Positions 43,190 to 50,505 of a DNA stretch of 64,000 bases are shown here, in pieces; positions within the stretch are counted from its first letter, which is position 1, and each line of letters begins with the position of its first letter. Where the stretch lies: IMG/VR virus record IMGVR_UViG_3300037068_000078, positions 1 through 64,000 of that record; one strand, 5' to 3'. This stretch comes from a virus. The position numbers were made by a program, and so were the translations under genes. The notes below the pieces were generated by a model. That model was not told the DNA's origin, ran no database searches, and worked only from the letters and a program-made list of their open reading frames with translations.

Positions 43190-44136
43190 AGTCCGGCATC
43201 CAGCGCTTCTTCGCCTACGCACGCGCCCGCCACGAGATCACCCTGCGGCGGGCGCTGGGGCTACCGCGTCCGTGGACCAAGGACAGCATCCTTGACACGT
43301 ACCGCTTCACGTGCGTGTTCCGCGAGCAGGACAAGACAACCAAGTGGTTCCGGCAGAACGTGCGTGACCCCATGCGCAATGCACAGTCAGTGCTGCTAGC
43401 AACGGTGGTGTTCCGCATGCTCAATCGCATCGAGGTGGGCGAGGCCATCTTTCATGCCGAGTACAAGAACGGCGGCACGGCGTGGGATGCCTTCCTCGAG
43501 AGCCGCGACGTGCGCCACCTGCAGCGCGCCATCAAGCGAGCCATCCCGGACGGTCCCTACGTCACGGGCGGGTACATCATCACGTCTCCCCCCGGCTGCC
43601 CGAAGTTGGAGGGCATGATGAAGGTGATCAAGTCCTTTGAGCGGGGGGAGGAAGAGTGGGAGGGGCTTGGCGCTGGCATAATCGGCACGATGAATTGGGA
43701 CGGCGAGGAGGGGGCAGCAGAGTACATGCTGCACAATCGCGGCGATGTCACGCTCGAGAGTTGCTGGCGCTGGCTGCGTCGCTTCAAGTGGTTCGGTGAC
43801 TTCCACTCGTACGAGATCGTGACGGACCTGCGTCACACGCGACTGCTCGACATGGCACCTGACATCAACACTTGGGCCAATCCCGGCCCCGGTGCAAATC
43901 GCGGGGCGAACCGCGTGTACGGCCGTGACAAGGACACGCGCAATAGCAAGGAGAAGCTGAACGCGGAGATGCATGAACTTCTTGGTCATTCACTTGATAG
44001 CAAGTTGTGGCCGCAACGACCAGTCAATGAATGGCCAAGATGGGAGATGCGAGACGTAGAGCACACGCTCTGCGAGTTCGACAAGTACGAGCGCGTGCGG
44101 CTGGGCGAGGGGCGTCCTCGCGGAGTCTACAGGTGA
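43186..44136 (+). CDS. aGPT-pyrophosphorylase-like thymine hypermodification enzyme
   Basis: 316 residues from ATG 43186 (ATG 43177 also possible). DTYRFTCVFREQDKTTKWF near residue 30 and a C-terminal DVEHTLCEFDKYERVRLGEG near 295 are the marks of the alpha-glutamyl/putrescinyl-thymine pyrophosphorylase and 5-hmdU-kinase helical-domain superfamily; PGPGANRGANRV near 246 also fits. In phages with hypermodified thymidine such proteins displace pyrophosphate from 5-pyrophosphomethyl-dU in DNA with an amino acid or polyamine. No P-loop is fused here; a kinase would have to be encoded elsewhere. Confidence 0.75.
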   Translation: MKSGIQRFFAYARARHEITLRRALGLPRPWTKDSILDTYRFTCVFREQDKTTKWFRQNVRDPMRNAQSVLLATVVFRMLNRIEVGEAIFHAEYKNGGTAWDAFLESRDVRHLQRAIKRAIPDGPYVTGGYIITSPPGCPKLEGMMKVIKSFERGEEEWEGLGAGIIGTMNWDGEEGAAEYMLHNRGDVTLESCWRWLRRFKWFGDFHSYEIVTDLRHTRLLDMAPDINTWANPGPGANRGANRVYGRDKDTRNSKEKLNAEMHELLGHSLDSKLWPQRPVNEWPRWEMRDVEHTLCEFDKYERVRLGEGRPRGVYR

Positions 44137-44137
44137 C

Positions 44138-44683
44138 ATGGCACTGACTGATGAAGAGAAAGAGAAGTTCCGGGCAGCGGTGACCAGCGGCGAATACTCC
44201 ATGTCGCAGATCGCCAGGATGTTCAACATGGTCTCAGTCAACGCGGCGATAGGGAGGGCGCACCGCATGGGTATCTCAAACGGCAGGGCACCGCTGAACA
44301 ATAACAAGCGCCGTTTACCCGAGGGCTCGGGTCTCGAGCTCATAAAGAAGATCGGGGCTGGCATACCGCGCAGGCCGCGCGGTCGTCCACCGGGCAGCAT
44401 GAGACTGACGTTCACGCCACCGCTCGGTGATGTCACGCCACCCAAGCTGAAGTTGATAGCAGAGTGGGACAAGAAGAAGTTTCCGCAGCCGAACGCCGCG
44501 TGCTTCGACTGCATCAACCTGTTCACGCAGTGCAAGTGGCCCATTCGTGATGAGCCAGTTCAGTTCTGCGGTGAGTTAAAGCGTGAAGCGAAACCGGGTG
44601 AGAAGTTGAACGATGTGCCGTATTGTGATAGGCACTCCAAGATGGCTAAACAGGAACCGTACAAGAAGGGAGAGCAGTGGTGA
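44138..44683 (+). CDS. GcrA-like transcription regulator
   Basis: 181 residues. The N-terminal HTH (SMSQIARMFNMVSVNAAIGR, then AHRMGIS) and the C-terminal Cys/His-containing CKWPIRDEPVQFCGE and VPYCDRHSKMA follow the pattern of alphaproteobacterial GcrA. GcrA binds sigma70 and acts at promoters with methylated GANTC sites. A phage copy could redirect host transcription or sense methylation state; that is inference. It is embedded among DNA modification genes. Confidence 0.8.
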   Translation: MALTDEEKEKFRAAVTSGEYSMSQIARMFNMVSVNAAIGRAHRMGISNGRAPLNNNKRRLPEGSGLELIKKIGAGIPRRPRGRPPGSMRLTFTPPLGDVTPPKLKLIAEWDKKKFPQPNAACFDCINLFTQCKWPIRDEPVQFCGELKREAKPGEKLNDVPYCDRHSKMAKQEPYKKGEQW

Positions 44684-45465
44684 GAGTTTATATCCCAAGC
44701 ATGGGCCGGGCGGGTGACATCGGCGCGAAGGTGATGACGTGCAACTACATTGACCGTGCGACCTACGTGGTGCCCTCGGCGGAGGTCAAGCGATATCAGA
44801 ACTCGCTCGGCATGCGCAAGGGCACGTACGAAGTACTTGCCTGCGACGAGGTCGGCATCGCGCAGACGCGGCGCTGGATCGGTGAGCAGGCCGCGTCGCG
44901 CAAGGAGGCCTCCTTCTGCATGATGGACGACGACCTGCGCTTTGCCGTGCGCGAGGGCAAGGATGGCATCAAGCTGCGCAATGCCGAGCGCCCGGACGTG
45001 GCAGCGATGCTGGAGTGGATTGCGGGCAGCTTAGGCAAGTACGCGCACGTCAGCGTATCGGCGCGTGACAAGAACCACACGAACACAGACGCGCATGACG
45101 TCAACTGTCGCACCCTGCGCGTGCTGGCCTACCAGACCAAGAAGTTCTTGGCGATGGAGCACGGGCGGGTGGCCGTGATGGAGGACTTCGACGTCAACCT
45201 GCAGCTGTTGCGCAGCGGCGAACAGAACATCTGCTCGTTCGTGTTCGCCAGCGACCAGCGCGAGACGGGATCCAAGGGTGGGTGCAGCAGCTACCGCACG
45301 TTGGAACTGCACAACGCAGCTGCGCATCGCATCGTGGAGCTTCACGCGCCCTTCGCCAAGCTGCGTGAGAAGGAGACCAAGGCCAAGGGCGTGTTGAGCA
45401 AGCGCATGGAGGTCACTATCTTTTGGAAGAAAGCGTTCGCATCGAGCCAGAGGAGAGCCGCATGA
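44680..45465 (+). CDS. TAGT-like DNA glycosyltransferase
   Basis: 261 residues from GTG 44680 (GTG 44677 also possible). The N-terminal VRVYIPSMGRAGDIGAKV, a RATYVVPSAEVKRYQNSLG region and the metal-binding DDD in FCMMDDDLRFAVR near residue 85 match the TET/JBP-associated glycosyltransferase (GT-A fold) pattern. A second acidic motif, VMEDFDVNLQL, lies near 170. These enzymes are predicted to glycosylate hydroxymethylated bases in DNA. Its cluster position supports that role. Confidence 0.72.
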   Translation: MRVYIPSMGRAGDIGAKVMTCNYIDRATYVVPSAEVKRYQNSLGMRKGTYEVLACDEVGIAQTRRWIGEQAASRKEASFCMMDDDLRFAVREGKDGIKLRNAERPDVAAMLEWIAGSLGKYAHVSVSARDKNHTNTDAHDVNCRTLRVLAYQTKKFLAMEHGRVAVMEDFDVNLQLLRSGEQNICSFVFASDQRETGSKGGCSSYRTLELHNAAAHRIVELHAPFAKLREKETKAKGVLSKRMEVTIFWKKAFASSQRRAA

Positions 45466-45710
45466 ATAACCCGTACGTTTGGGCCGCGCTCGCTGTTGCC
45501 GTTACACTGTGTGCACTTGGTGCAGCGTGGCGGATGGCGCACCGCGCGGAGCGTCACAGCCGCGATGAGTACGACCGGTTGATGCGCCGCGTGGGCACGG
45601 ACGGCGCGTACTACTACGGCGAAAGCGACACGGTCTATGACGAGTCCGGCATGTCGGCGGGCTTCGGCGTGGGACCACTGATCAAGAAGGATGGGAAAGA
45701 TGGCGTATAA
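45462..45710 (+). CDS. Small membrane protein
   Basis: 82 residues from ATG 45462 (AGAGGAGAGCCGC upstream; ATGA overlap with the glycosyltransferase stop). One N-terminal transmembrane helix (VWAALAVAVTLCALGAAW) is followed by a charged soluble part (EYDRLMRRVGTDGAYYYGES). Not recognised. Confidence 0.6.
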   Translation: MNNPYVWAALAVAVTLCALGAAWRMAHRAERHSRDEYDRLMRRVGTDGAYYYGESDTVYDESGMSAGFGVGPLIKKDGKDGV

Positions 45711-46674
45711 GCAGGAGCCGCCGTTCGCGGTGCAGATCGAGCTCGCAGAGGGGTGCAACCTGCGCTGCTCCTTCTGCGGGCTGAATGGCATACGCGGCAA
45801 GGAGAACGACTTCAAGGTGATGACGGACAAGGTGCTGCAGTCCGCCATCAAGCAAATGCTGGCGTTGAACTGGAACCCGCGCATTGAGTTCGCAATGCAC
45901 GGCGAGCCCACCATGCATCCAGGCTTCGTGGACATGGTGAAGATCGTGCGCTGGCTCGCGCCCAAGTTCCACATCATGATGACCAGCAACGGCGGCGGAC
46001 TGCTGAAGAAGCCGGGGCCGGTGCAGCTGATTAAGGACCTGTTCGACGGTGGGCTCAACTGCCTAGCGCTGGACGACTACCAGGACGCGAAGCTGGTGCC
46101 GAAGATCCGCGCGGCACTGGGGAACAACCTGGGCGAGCACGTGGACGCGCAGGTGTACGAATATCCGGAGGACAAACGTGGCAACCCGCACGCAAGACAT
46201 CATCGACGCTCACTCGTCTTCATTCAAGCGATTGATGCAGCAACGACAGGAACTCACTCGCATCTCAACAATCATGCTGGAGCGGGAGCTCCTCCTAATG
46301 ATGACGGCGCTGGGAAGAGATGCGCTAAGCCATTTCGCGAACTTTCAATACGATGGGACGGTAACGTGGCGGTCTGCTGCAATGACTGGCGAGGTGTTTA
46401 CAAATGCGGAAATGTTGTTTCGGACGGTCTTGACACCGTCTGGAATGGTGATCCAATGCGCGCTGCCAGAGTTAAGCTCTACCACGGAGAGCGAGACTTT
46501 GGTCCATGCAACGGCTGCGATGCTAAGTCGGATCGCGTCGGACTTCTTCCAGATAAATTCGGCCGTGAGGATCTACCGAGAGTTTCAGCCGCCGTCAAGC
46601 GAGCAATCGGAGCCGCGCTTGAAGGTGATAGTTATACAAAAGCTGTACTGAGACCATGGGAGGTGGGGAAGTGA
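45700..46674 (+). CDS. Radical SAM enzyme with SPASM-like domain
   Basis: 324 residues. EGCNLRCSFCGLNGIRG near residue 15 holds the CxxxCxxC radical SAM cluster motif; AMHGEPTMHPGF near 62 and MTSNGG near 92 are core motifs. The C-terminus has extra Cys (CAKPF, AVCCNDWRG, KCGN, GPCNGC) of a SPASM-type auxiliary Fe-S domain. Such enzymes modify hypermodified-thymine side chains in some phages. Codon usage changes near 46178, GC-rich before and relaxed after, so the gene may be chimeric. Confidence 0.85.
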   Translation: MAYKQEPPFAVQIELAEGCNLRCSFCGLNGIRGKENDFKVMTDKVLQSAIKQMLALNWNPRIEFAMHGEPTMHPGFVDMVKIVRWLAPKFHIMMTSNGGGLLKKPGPVQLIKDLFDGGLNCLALDDYQDAKLVPKIRAALGNNLGEHVDAQVYEYPEDKRGNPHARHHRRSLVFIQAIDAATTGTHSHLNNHAGAGAPPNDDGAGKRCAKPFRELSIRWDGNVAVCCNDWRGVYKCGNVVSDGLDTVWNGDPMRAARVKLYHGERDFGPCNGCDAKSDRVGLLPDKFGREDLPRVSAAVKRAIGAALEGDSYTKAVLRPWEVGK

Positions 46675-46883
46675 ATACAGAAGAGAACACAGTTAAGCTG
46701 GTGGGACAGATAGAGAGGCGCACCGACTACATCGCCACCATCAACGGCGTGCTTCATCAGCTGTGGTGCCTCACGGACATGGCCCAGTATCACCAGCGAT
46801 GGGAGTGGCGCAAGGTGCCGTTCTACTCCAACGAGGAGGCATTGAAGATCGGTACGATCGTGGGAGGAGACAAGGCGCTGTGA
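46671..46883 (+). CDS. Small hypothetical protein
   Basis: 70 residues from GTG 46671 with GGGAGGTGGGGAA upstream, overlapping the radical SAM stop. It includes YIATINGVLHQLWCLTDMAQ and WEWRKVPFYSNEEAL. Not recognised; belongs to the modification cluster by tight linkage. Confidence 0.6.
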   Translation: MNTEENTVKLVGQIERRTDYIATINGVLHQLWCLTDMAQYHQRWEWRKVPFYSNEEALKIGTIVGGDKAL

Positions 46884-47356
46884 GGAAGCCCATCATCATC
46901 GGCATGAACAACCCCATCAGCCTTGCGCCCGGTCACGAGCTCTATCCGCTGCCCGATGGCTGCACCGGCAACCGGCTGTGGAAGATGTTGGACGCCAGCA
47001 TGCAGACGCGCGGCAAGGGGCGCGTGAAGATGAAAGCGTACCTCGACGCGTTCGAGCGGCGCAACTTGGTGATCGACAAGGCGTGGAACAAGGTGGCGGC
47101 CCGCGCACGCGCCCACGAGATATCCATCGAGCTCTTCGGTAGCAAGCGCACGGTGGTCCTACTAGGCACGGAGGTAGCAAACGCCTTCGGCCTCCCCCCG
47201 CTCAAGCTTGTTCCGACGATGGTCGGGGGGATTGTATTCCGGCAGGTGCCGCACCCGTCGGGAAGGAACCTCTGGTACAACACGCCGGAGAACATGGTCA
47301 GCGTGGGGAACCTGCTCGCTGACCTATATGAGGAGAGCATTCGTGAAGATGCCTGA
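46880..47356 (+). CDS. Uracil-DNA-glycosylase-fold protein
   Basis: 158 residues from GTG 46880. IIIGMNNPISLAPGHELYPL near the start parallels the UDG superfamily N-terminal motif; TVVLLGTEVANAFGL near 95 is the central strand, and VPHPSGRNLWYN near 130 is the HPSG-like motif that binds DNA. It could remove a base, read a modified base, or act on nucleotides. The usual catalytic Asp of family 1 enzymes is not evident, so activity is uncertain. Confidence 0.65.
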   Translation: MRKPIIIGMNNPISLAPGHELYPLPDGCTGNRLWKMLDASMQTRGKGRVKMKAYLDAFERRNLVIDKAWNKVAARARAHEISIELFGSKRTVVLLGTEVANAFGLPPLKLVPTMVGGIVFRQVPHPSGRNLWYNTPENMVSVGNLLADLYEESIREDA

Positions 47357-47663
47357 GTGTAGTTGCTACGCGGCTGACGCCGTGGCTGCAGAGAACTTGA
47401 ACTACGACGTGGCGTGGGCAGCTGCTCACTCCGCTGAGTTAGCGGCGACGTTGAACGGAATATGTAAGGAGGCGTACCCGTACTACGTCAACACCGTAGT
47501 CGTCATGCTGCTGCGGAGCGTAGCAATACACACCAAGGGCAAGAGGAAGGAGGACGAGCGCTTTTTGGAGATACTGGAGACGCTCGTGGGTGATGTTAAA
47601 ATGCGCGACGACGTATTGAACGCGCTGCTGGAGCGCAACAGAGAGGGAAGAACCAATCAATGA
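47343..47663 (+). CDS. Helical hypothetical protein
   Basis: 106 residues from GTG 47343 with AGGAG 7 bp upstream (ATG 47349 is also possible). It has ECSCYAADAVAAENLNY at the N-terminus and long helices after (YYVNTVVVMLLRSVAIH, then LEILETLVGDVKMRDDVLNA). Not recognised; its stop overlaps the thymidylate synthase-like ATG. Confidence 0.55.
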   Translation: MKMPECSCYAADAVAAENLNYDVAWAAAHSAELAATLNGICKEAYPYYVNTVVVMLLRSVAIHTKGKRKEDERFLEILETLVGDVKMRDDVLNALLERNREGRTNQ

Positions 47664-48739
47664 AAGTCATCAAGGGCCGGAACGTGAATGGGCTTTATGC
47701 CGTGGGCCACGACTACTTGACGTCGTATGGCGAGGAGGGGACGTCGCGCGCGGGGTCGGTGCTGGTATCACCCAAGCCCGTCACCTCGGTGTACCTGCAG
47801 CCGCGCGAGCGCGTGCTGTTCGACGCCGTGCGCAACGCCAACCCGTTCTTCCACATGATGGAGGGGCTGTGGATGCTGGCAGGACGCAGCGACGCCAAGT
47901 TTCTGAACCACTACGTGCGCGACTTCGGCAAGAATTTTGCGGAGGATGGTCTGTACATTCACGGCGCGTATGGTGACAGGTGGCGGAGCGCATTCGGCTT
48001 CGACCAGCTGACTGAGATTGTGGACAAGCTGCGCAAGAACCCGGACGACCGCCAGTGCGTATTGCAGATGTGGGACTCGCGCCCTGGCGCGCAGCACGAC
48101 GCGGGATGCGACGACCTGATGGGCGAGTGGAAGGACCGGCCCTGCAACACGCAGGCGTTCTTCCGCGTGCGCAAGGAGCACACGTTTCGGTTTCGCGGCG
48201 GCGAGTCGACCTACGACGACAAGCTCGACATGACCATCTGCTGCCGCAGCAACGACATCGTGTGGGGTGCCTACGGCGCGAACGCCGTGCACTTCAGCAT
48301 GCTGCAGGAGTACATGGCCGGGCGCATCGGCGTGGATGTCGGCACGCTCTATCAGGTGTCGAACAACTACCACGGTTATACGGCGGTGCTCGACGCGCTG
48401 GGCGACCCCATGCTGCAGGAGAGCGATCTGTACACCAGCGGCGAGGTCCACGCGCTGGACATGGGCACCGACTGGGGCAGGTGGGACGAGGACCTGAAGC
48501 ACTTCATGAAGTGGCACGACGACATTTTGTGGGCTGAGGGCCACGTGTCGTTCGGGACGAGCTTCTTCAACGAGTGGTTCACGCAGGTACCGATGCGCGC
48601 GGCTATTTCCAATTGGTGTCACCGCCGAGGCGACAAGGAGAAAGCGCTCGACTTCGCAAGTCGCATCGCCGCAAGCGACTGGCGCACCGCCTGCACGCAG
48701 TGGCTTCAGCGCAGGTACGACGGGAGCAACGGCAAGTGA
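47660..48739 (+). CDS. Thymidylate synthase / dUMP hydroxymethylase homologue
   Basis: 359 residues. Thymidylate synthase landmarks are FFHMMEGLWMLAG near 60 (folate-binding Glu), DRPCNTQAFFRVR near 160 (catalytic Cys, followed by Asn rather than the His of dTMP synthases), CCRSNDIVWGAYGANAVHFS near 193 (substrate Arg, Asp and the dUMP-selecting Asn). A retained Asn points to dUMP, not dCMP. It could make dTMP or 5-hydroxymethyl-dUMP; the neighbours favour the latter. Confidence 0.85.
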   Translation: MKVIKGRNVNGLYAVGHDYLTSYGEEGTSRAGSVLVSPKPVTSVYLQPRERVLFDAVRNANPFFHMMEGLWMLAGRSDAKFLNHYVRDFGKNFAEDGLYIHGAYGDRWRSAFGFDQLTEIVDKLRKNPDDRQCVLQMWDSRPGAQHDAGCDDLMGEWKDRPCNTQAFFRVRKEHTFRFRGGESTYDDKLDMTICCRSNDIVWGAYGANAVHFSMLQEYMAGRIGVDVGTLYQVSNNYHGYTAVLDALGDPMLQESDLYTSGEVHALDMGTDWGRWDEDLKHFMKWHDDILWAEGHVSFGTSFFNEWFTQVPMRAAISNWCHRRGDKEKALDFASRIAASDWRTACTQWLQRRYDGSNGK

Positions 48740-49350
48740 TCGACGAGATCGAGAGCGACCCGCGCATTGCGGGGCAGATCACGCGATACCACACGTGGCC
48801 GCGCCTGCGCGACCAATCCGTGGGCGAGCACAGCTGGCAGATCACTCGCATCCTGCTGACCGTGTGGCCCGCCTGCCCGCGTCGCATGTTGGTGCACGCC
48901 ACGCTGCACGACGTGGGCGAGATGGCCGGGGACATACCGTACCCTGGCAAGCGCAACGACCCGGTGCTGAAGGACAGAATGGACGCGGCCGAGCGGGCGG
49001 TGCATTACAGAATGACGGAGCGGTGGCGCTTGCCCTCGCCCGCCATCCTGTCTCACTACGAGGAGAAGGTGTTCAAGTGCATCGAGTACATCGAGATGTG
49101 GGAGTACGGCCTGCAGGAGCAGAACCTCGGCAACAAGTACGGCGCGGTCGTCTCACTGCGCATGATCGTGGCGGCCAACGCGTTGATCGACGCGCTGGTG
49201 CCAACGCGCGGTGACCCGGACATTCGTCCGTCGATCCGCAAGTACGTGGACGAGCGCAAGCGGCAGGAGTGGGGAGCAGAGGGCGTGCCCCCGCGCCTGA
49301 GAGCCGAGCAGGCAATCGAGAAGCAACAGGAGGAGCAGAGCAATGGCTAA
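48736..49350 (+). CDS. HD-domain 5'-deoxynucleotidase (YfbR-like)
   Basis: 204 residues from GTG 48736, overlapping the previous stop. SVGEHSWQITRI near residue 30 and HATLHDVGEMAGDIPYPGKR near 55 give the H...HD metal site and the GDIP-P-K motif typical of YfbR-type dNMP phosphatases. It could lower dTMP or other dNMP pools so that a modified nucleotide is used. Position next to the thymidylate synthase-like gene supports that. Confidence 0.82.
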   Translation: MIDEIESDPRIAGQITRYHTWPRLRDQSVGEHSWQITRILLTVWPACPRRMLVHATLHDVGEMAGDIPYPGKRNDPVLKDRMDAAERAVHYRMTERWRLPSPAILSHYEEKVFKCIEYIEMWEYGLQEQNLGNKYGAVVSLRMIVAANALIDALVPTRGDPDIRPSIRKYVDERKRQEWGAEGVPPRLRAEQAIEKQQEEQSNG

Positions 49351-50233
49351 CACGGGAATGGAACACATGAAGCACCTGCAGGCGGTCGTGGATAGCGACG
49401 TCCGCGTGCTGCAGAAGAAGGAGGCGACCTACCAGGGCAGCTGGAAGCGCGCTGGCGGGCGCTCGGCTTGGTTCATGATGCGCCGGAACATGGACCGGCT
49501 CATCGAGATGATGAAGAAGCCCGACGCCGGACACGGCTTCAGCGTCGAGGACCTCGACGATGCCATCCGTCACGCCACAGTGCGCGAGCCCACGAACCAA
49601 GATGTCACGCTTGACGCGTCGATAGTTAAGTACCTGCGCGACAGCTACTTGGCCGAGAACGTGTTCGCCAAGATCCGCGAGAACCCGGATGGCCGCGATG
49701 GCACCGTGCTCGCCTGCCTGCGCGACCTGCGTCGCTACCTCACGCTCATCGAGGCCGAGATGATCTCGCGCGGCGTCGTGAAGAACGAGATGCCAGCAAC
49801 GCTCGATGAGCTGTTGACCAAGCCACTCGTTGTAATGGAGACAGTTGTCACGACTGATCCAGTGCGCGCCCCATGGCAGATCTGCCACGCGCCCATGTCG
49901 CTCGACAGTCCACAGGAGACCGAGTTACTGCAGCACTTCTACTCGCAGCGCACGGAGACCATGTGGCAGCTGGAGCCGTTCGTCGTGAGCGATAACCTAC
50001 CGCGCTCACTAGTGAGCTACTACAATCTATCGGCACACGACAATCGAACGTGGGTGCTGCGCGTGCAGAATGCGCCCGCAGAACTGCGCGACCAGTGGCC
50101 GCGTCTGCAGCCAGAGCTCAACGCCAAGGAGCACGAGGACCACCCGAACCGTTTCATGTACGAGTGGCTAGACGGCCCGCAGAAGTACAGGCTGCGCGAC
50201 AGGTACGTCACGTTCTGGGGGAGGGAGGCGTGA
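49343..50233 (+). CDS. Nmad1/MazG-like nucleotide-modification-associated protein
   Basis: 296 residues. EATYQGSWKRAGGRSAWFMM near residue 27, then RRNMDRLIEMM, resembles the YG-SW-R motif of DUF1599/Nmad1 and related all-alpha pyrophosphohydrolase proteins that accompany base-modification genes. Residues 160-296 are a separate, beta-rich part (PWQICHAPMSLDSPQETEL) that I do not recognise. A pool-sanitising or sensing role is inference. Confidence 0.5.
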   Translation: MANTGMEHMKHLQAVVDSDVRVLQKKEATYQGSWKRAGGRSAWFMMRRNMDRLIEMMKKPDAGHGFSVEDLDDAIRHATVREPTNQDVTLDASIVKYLRDSYLAENVFAKIRENPDGRDGTVLACLRDLRRYLTLIEAEMISRGVVKNEMPATLDELLTKPLVVMETVVTTDPVRAPWQICHAPMSLDSPQETELLQHFYSQRTETMWQLEPFVVSDNLPRSLVSYYNLSAHDNRTWVLRVQNAPAELRDQWPRLQPELNAKEHEDHPNRFMYEWLDGPQKYRLRDRYVTFWGREA

Positions 50234-50505
50234 GCATCACGTACAACCCGGCCACGCTTAGGTTCGGCTGCGACGCGTGCGACGAGGCATTGGTTATAGA
50301 GGAGAGCGCTGGGGGCGGGGCTGACAGGCTGCCTCCCGCGTGGGGCAGAGTATCACTGTCCACTGGAGCAGACCCCAACACGGGATGGTACGAGGCAACA
50401 AGCTCGATCCTGTGCCCCGCATGCGTGATCAAATACAAGAAAAAGGTGATAGGTGAAGGCGACGACAAAAAGCATACGGCCCCGTCGGCAGGTTCTCAAT
50501 CCTAA
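50230..50505 (+). CDS. Small zinc-finger-like protein
   Basis: 91 residues from GTG 50230 after GAGGGAGGC. Cys pairs FGCDACDEAL near 13 and LCPACVIKYK near 65 could bind zinc. It overlaps the DNA polymerase start by 53 bp, with the polymerase in another frame. Not recognised. Confidence 0.6.
   Translation: MSITYNPATLRFGCDACDEALVIEESAGGGADRLPPAWGRVSLSTGADPNTGWYEATSSILCPACVIKYKKKVIGEGDDKKHTAPSAGSQS

Noticed and set aside
46178-46651. 157-residue plus-strand ORF inside the radical SAM gene, with partly protein-like composition
   Set aside because: The radical SAM frame keeps the SPASM-type Cys motifs and family-like text through the whole stretch; the other frame lacks a recognisable family and a good ribosome binding site.
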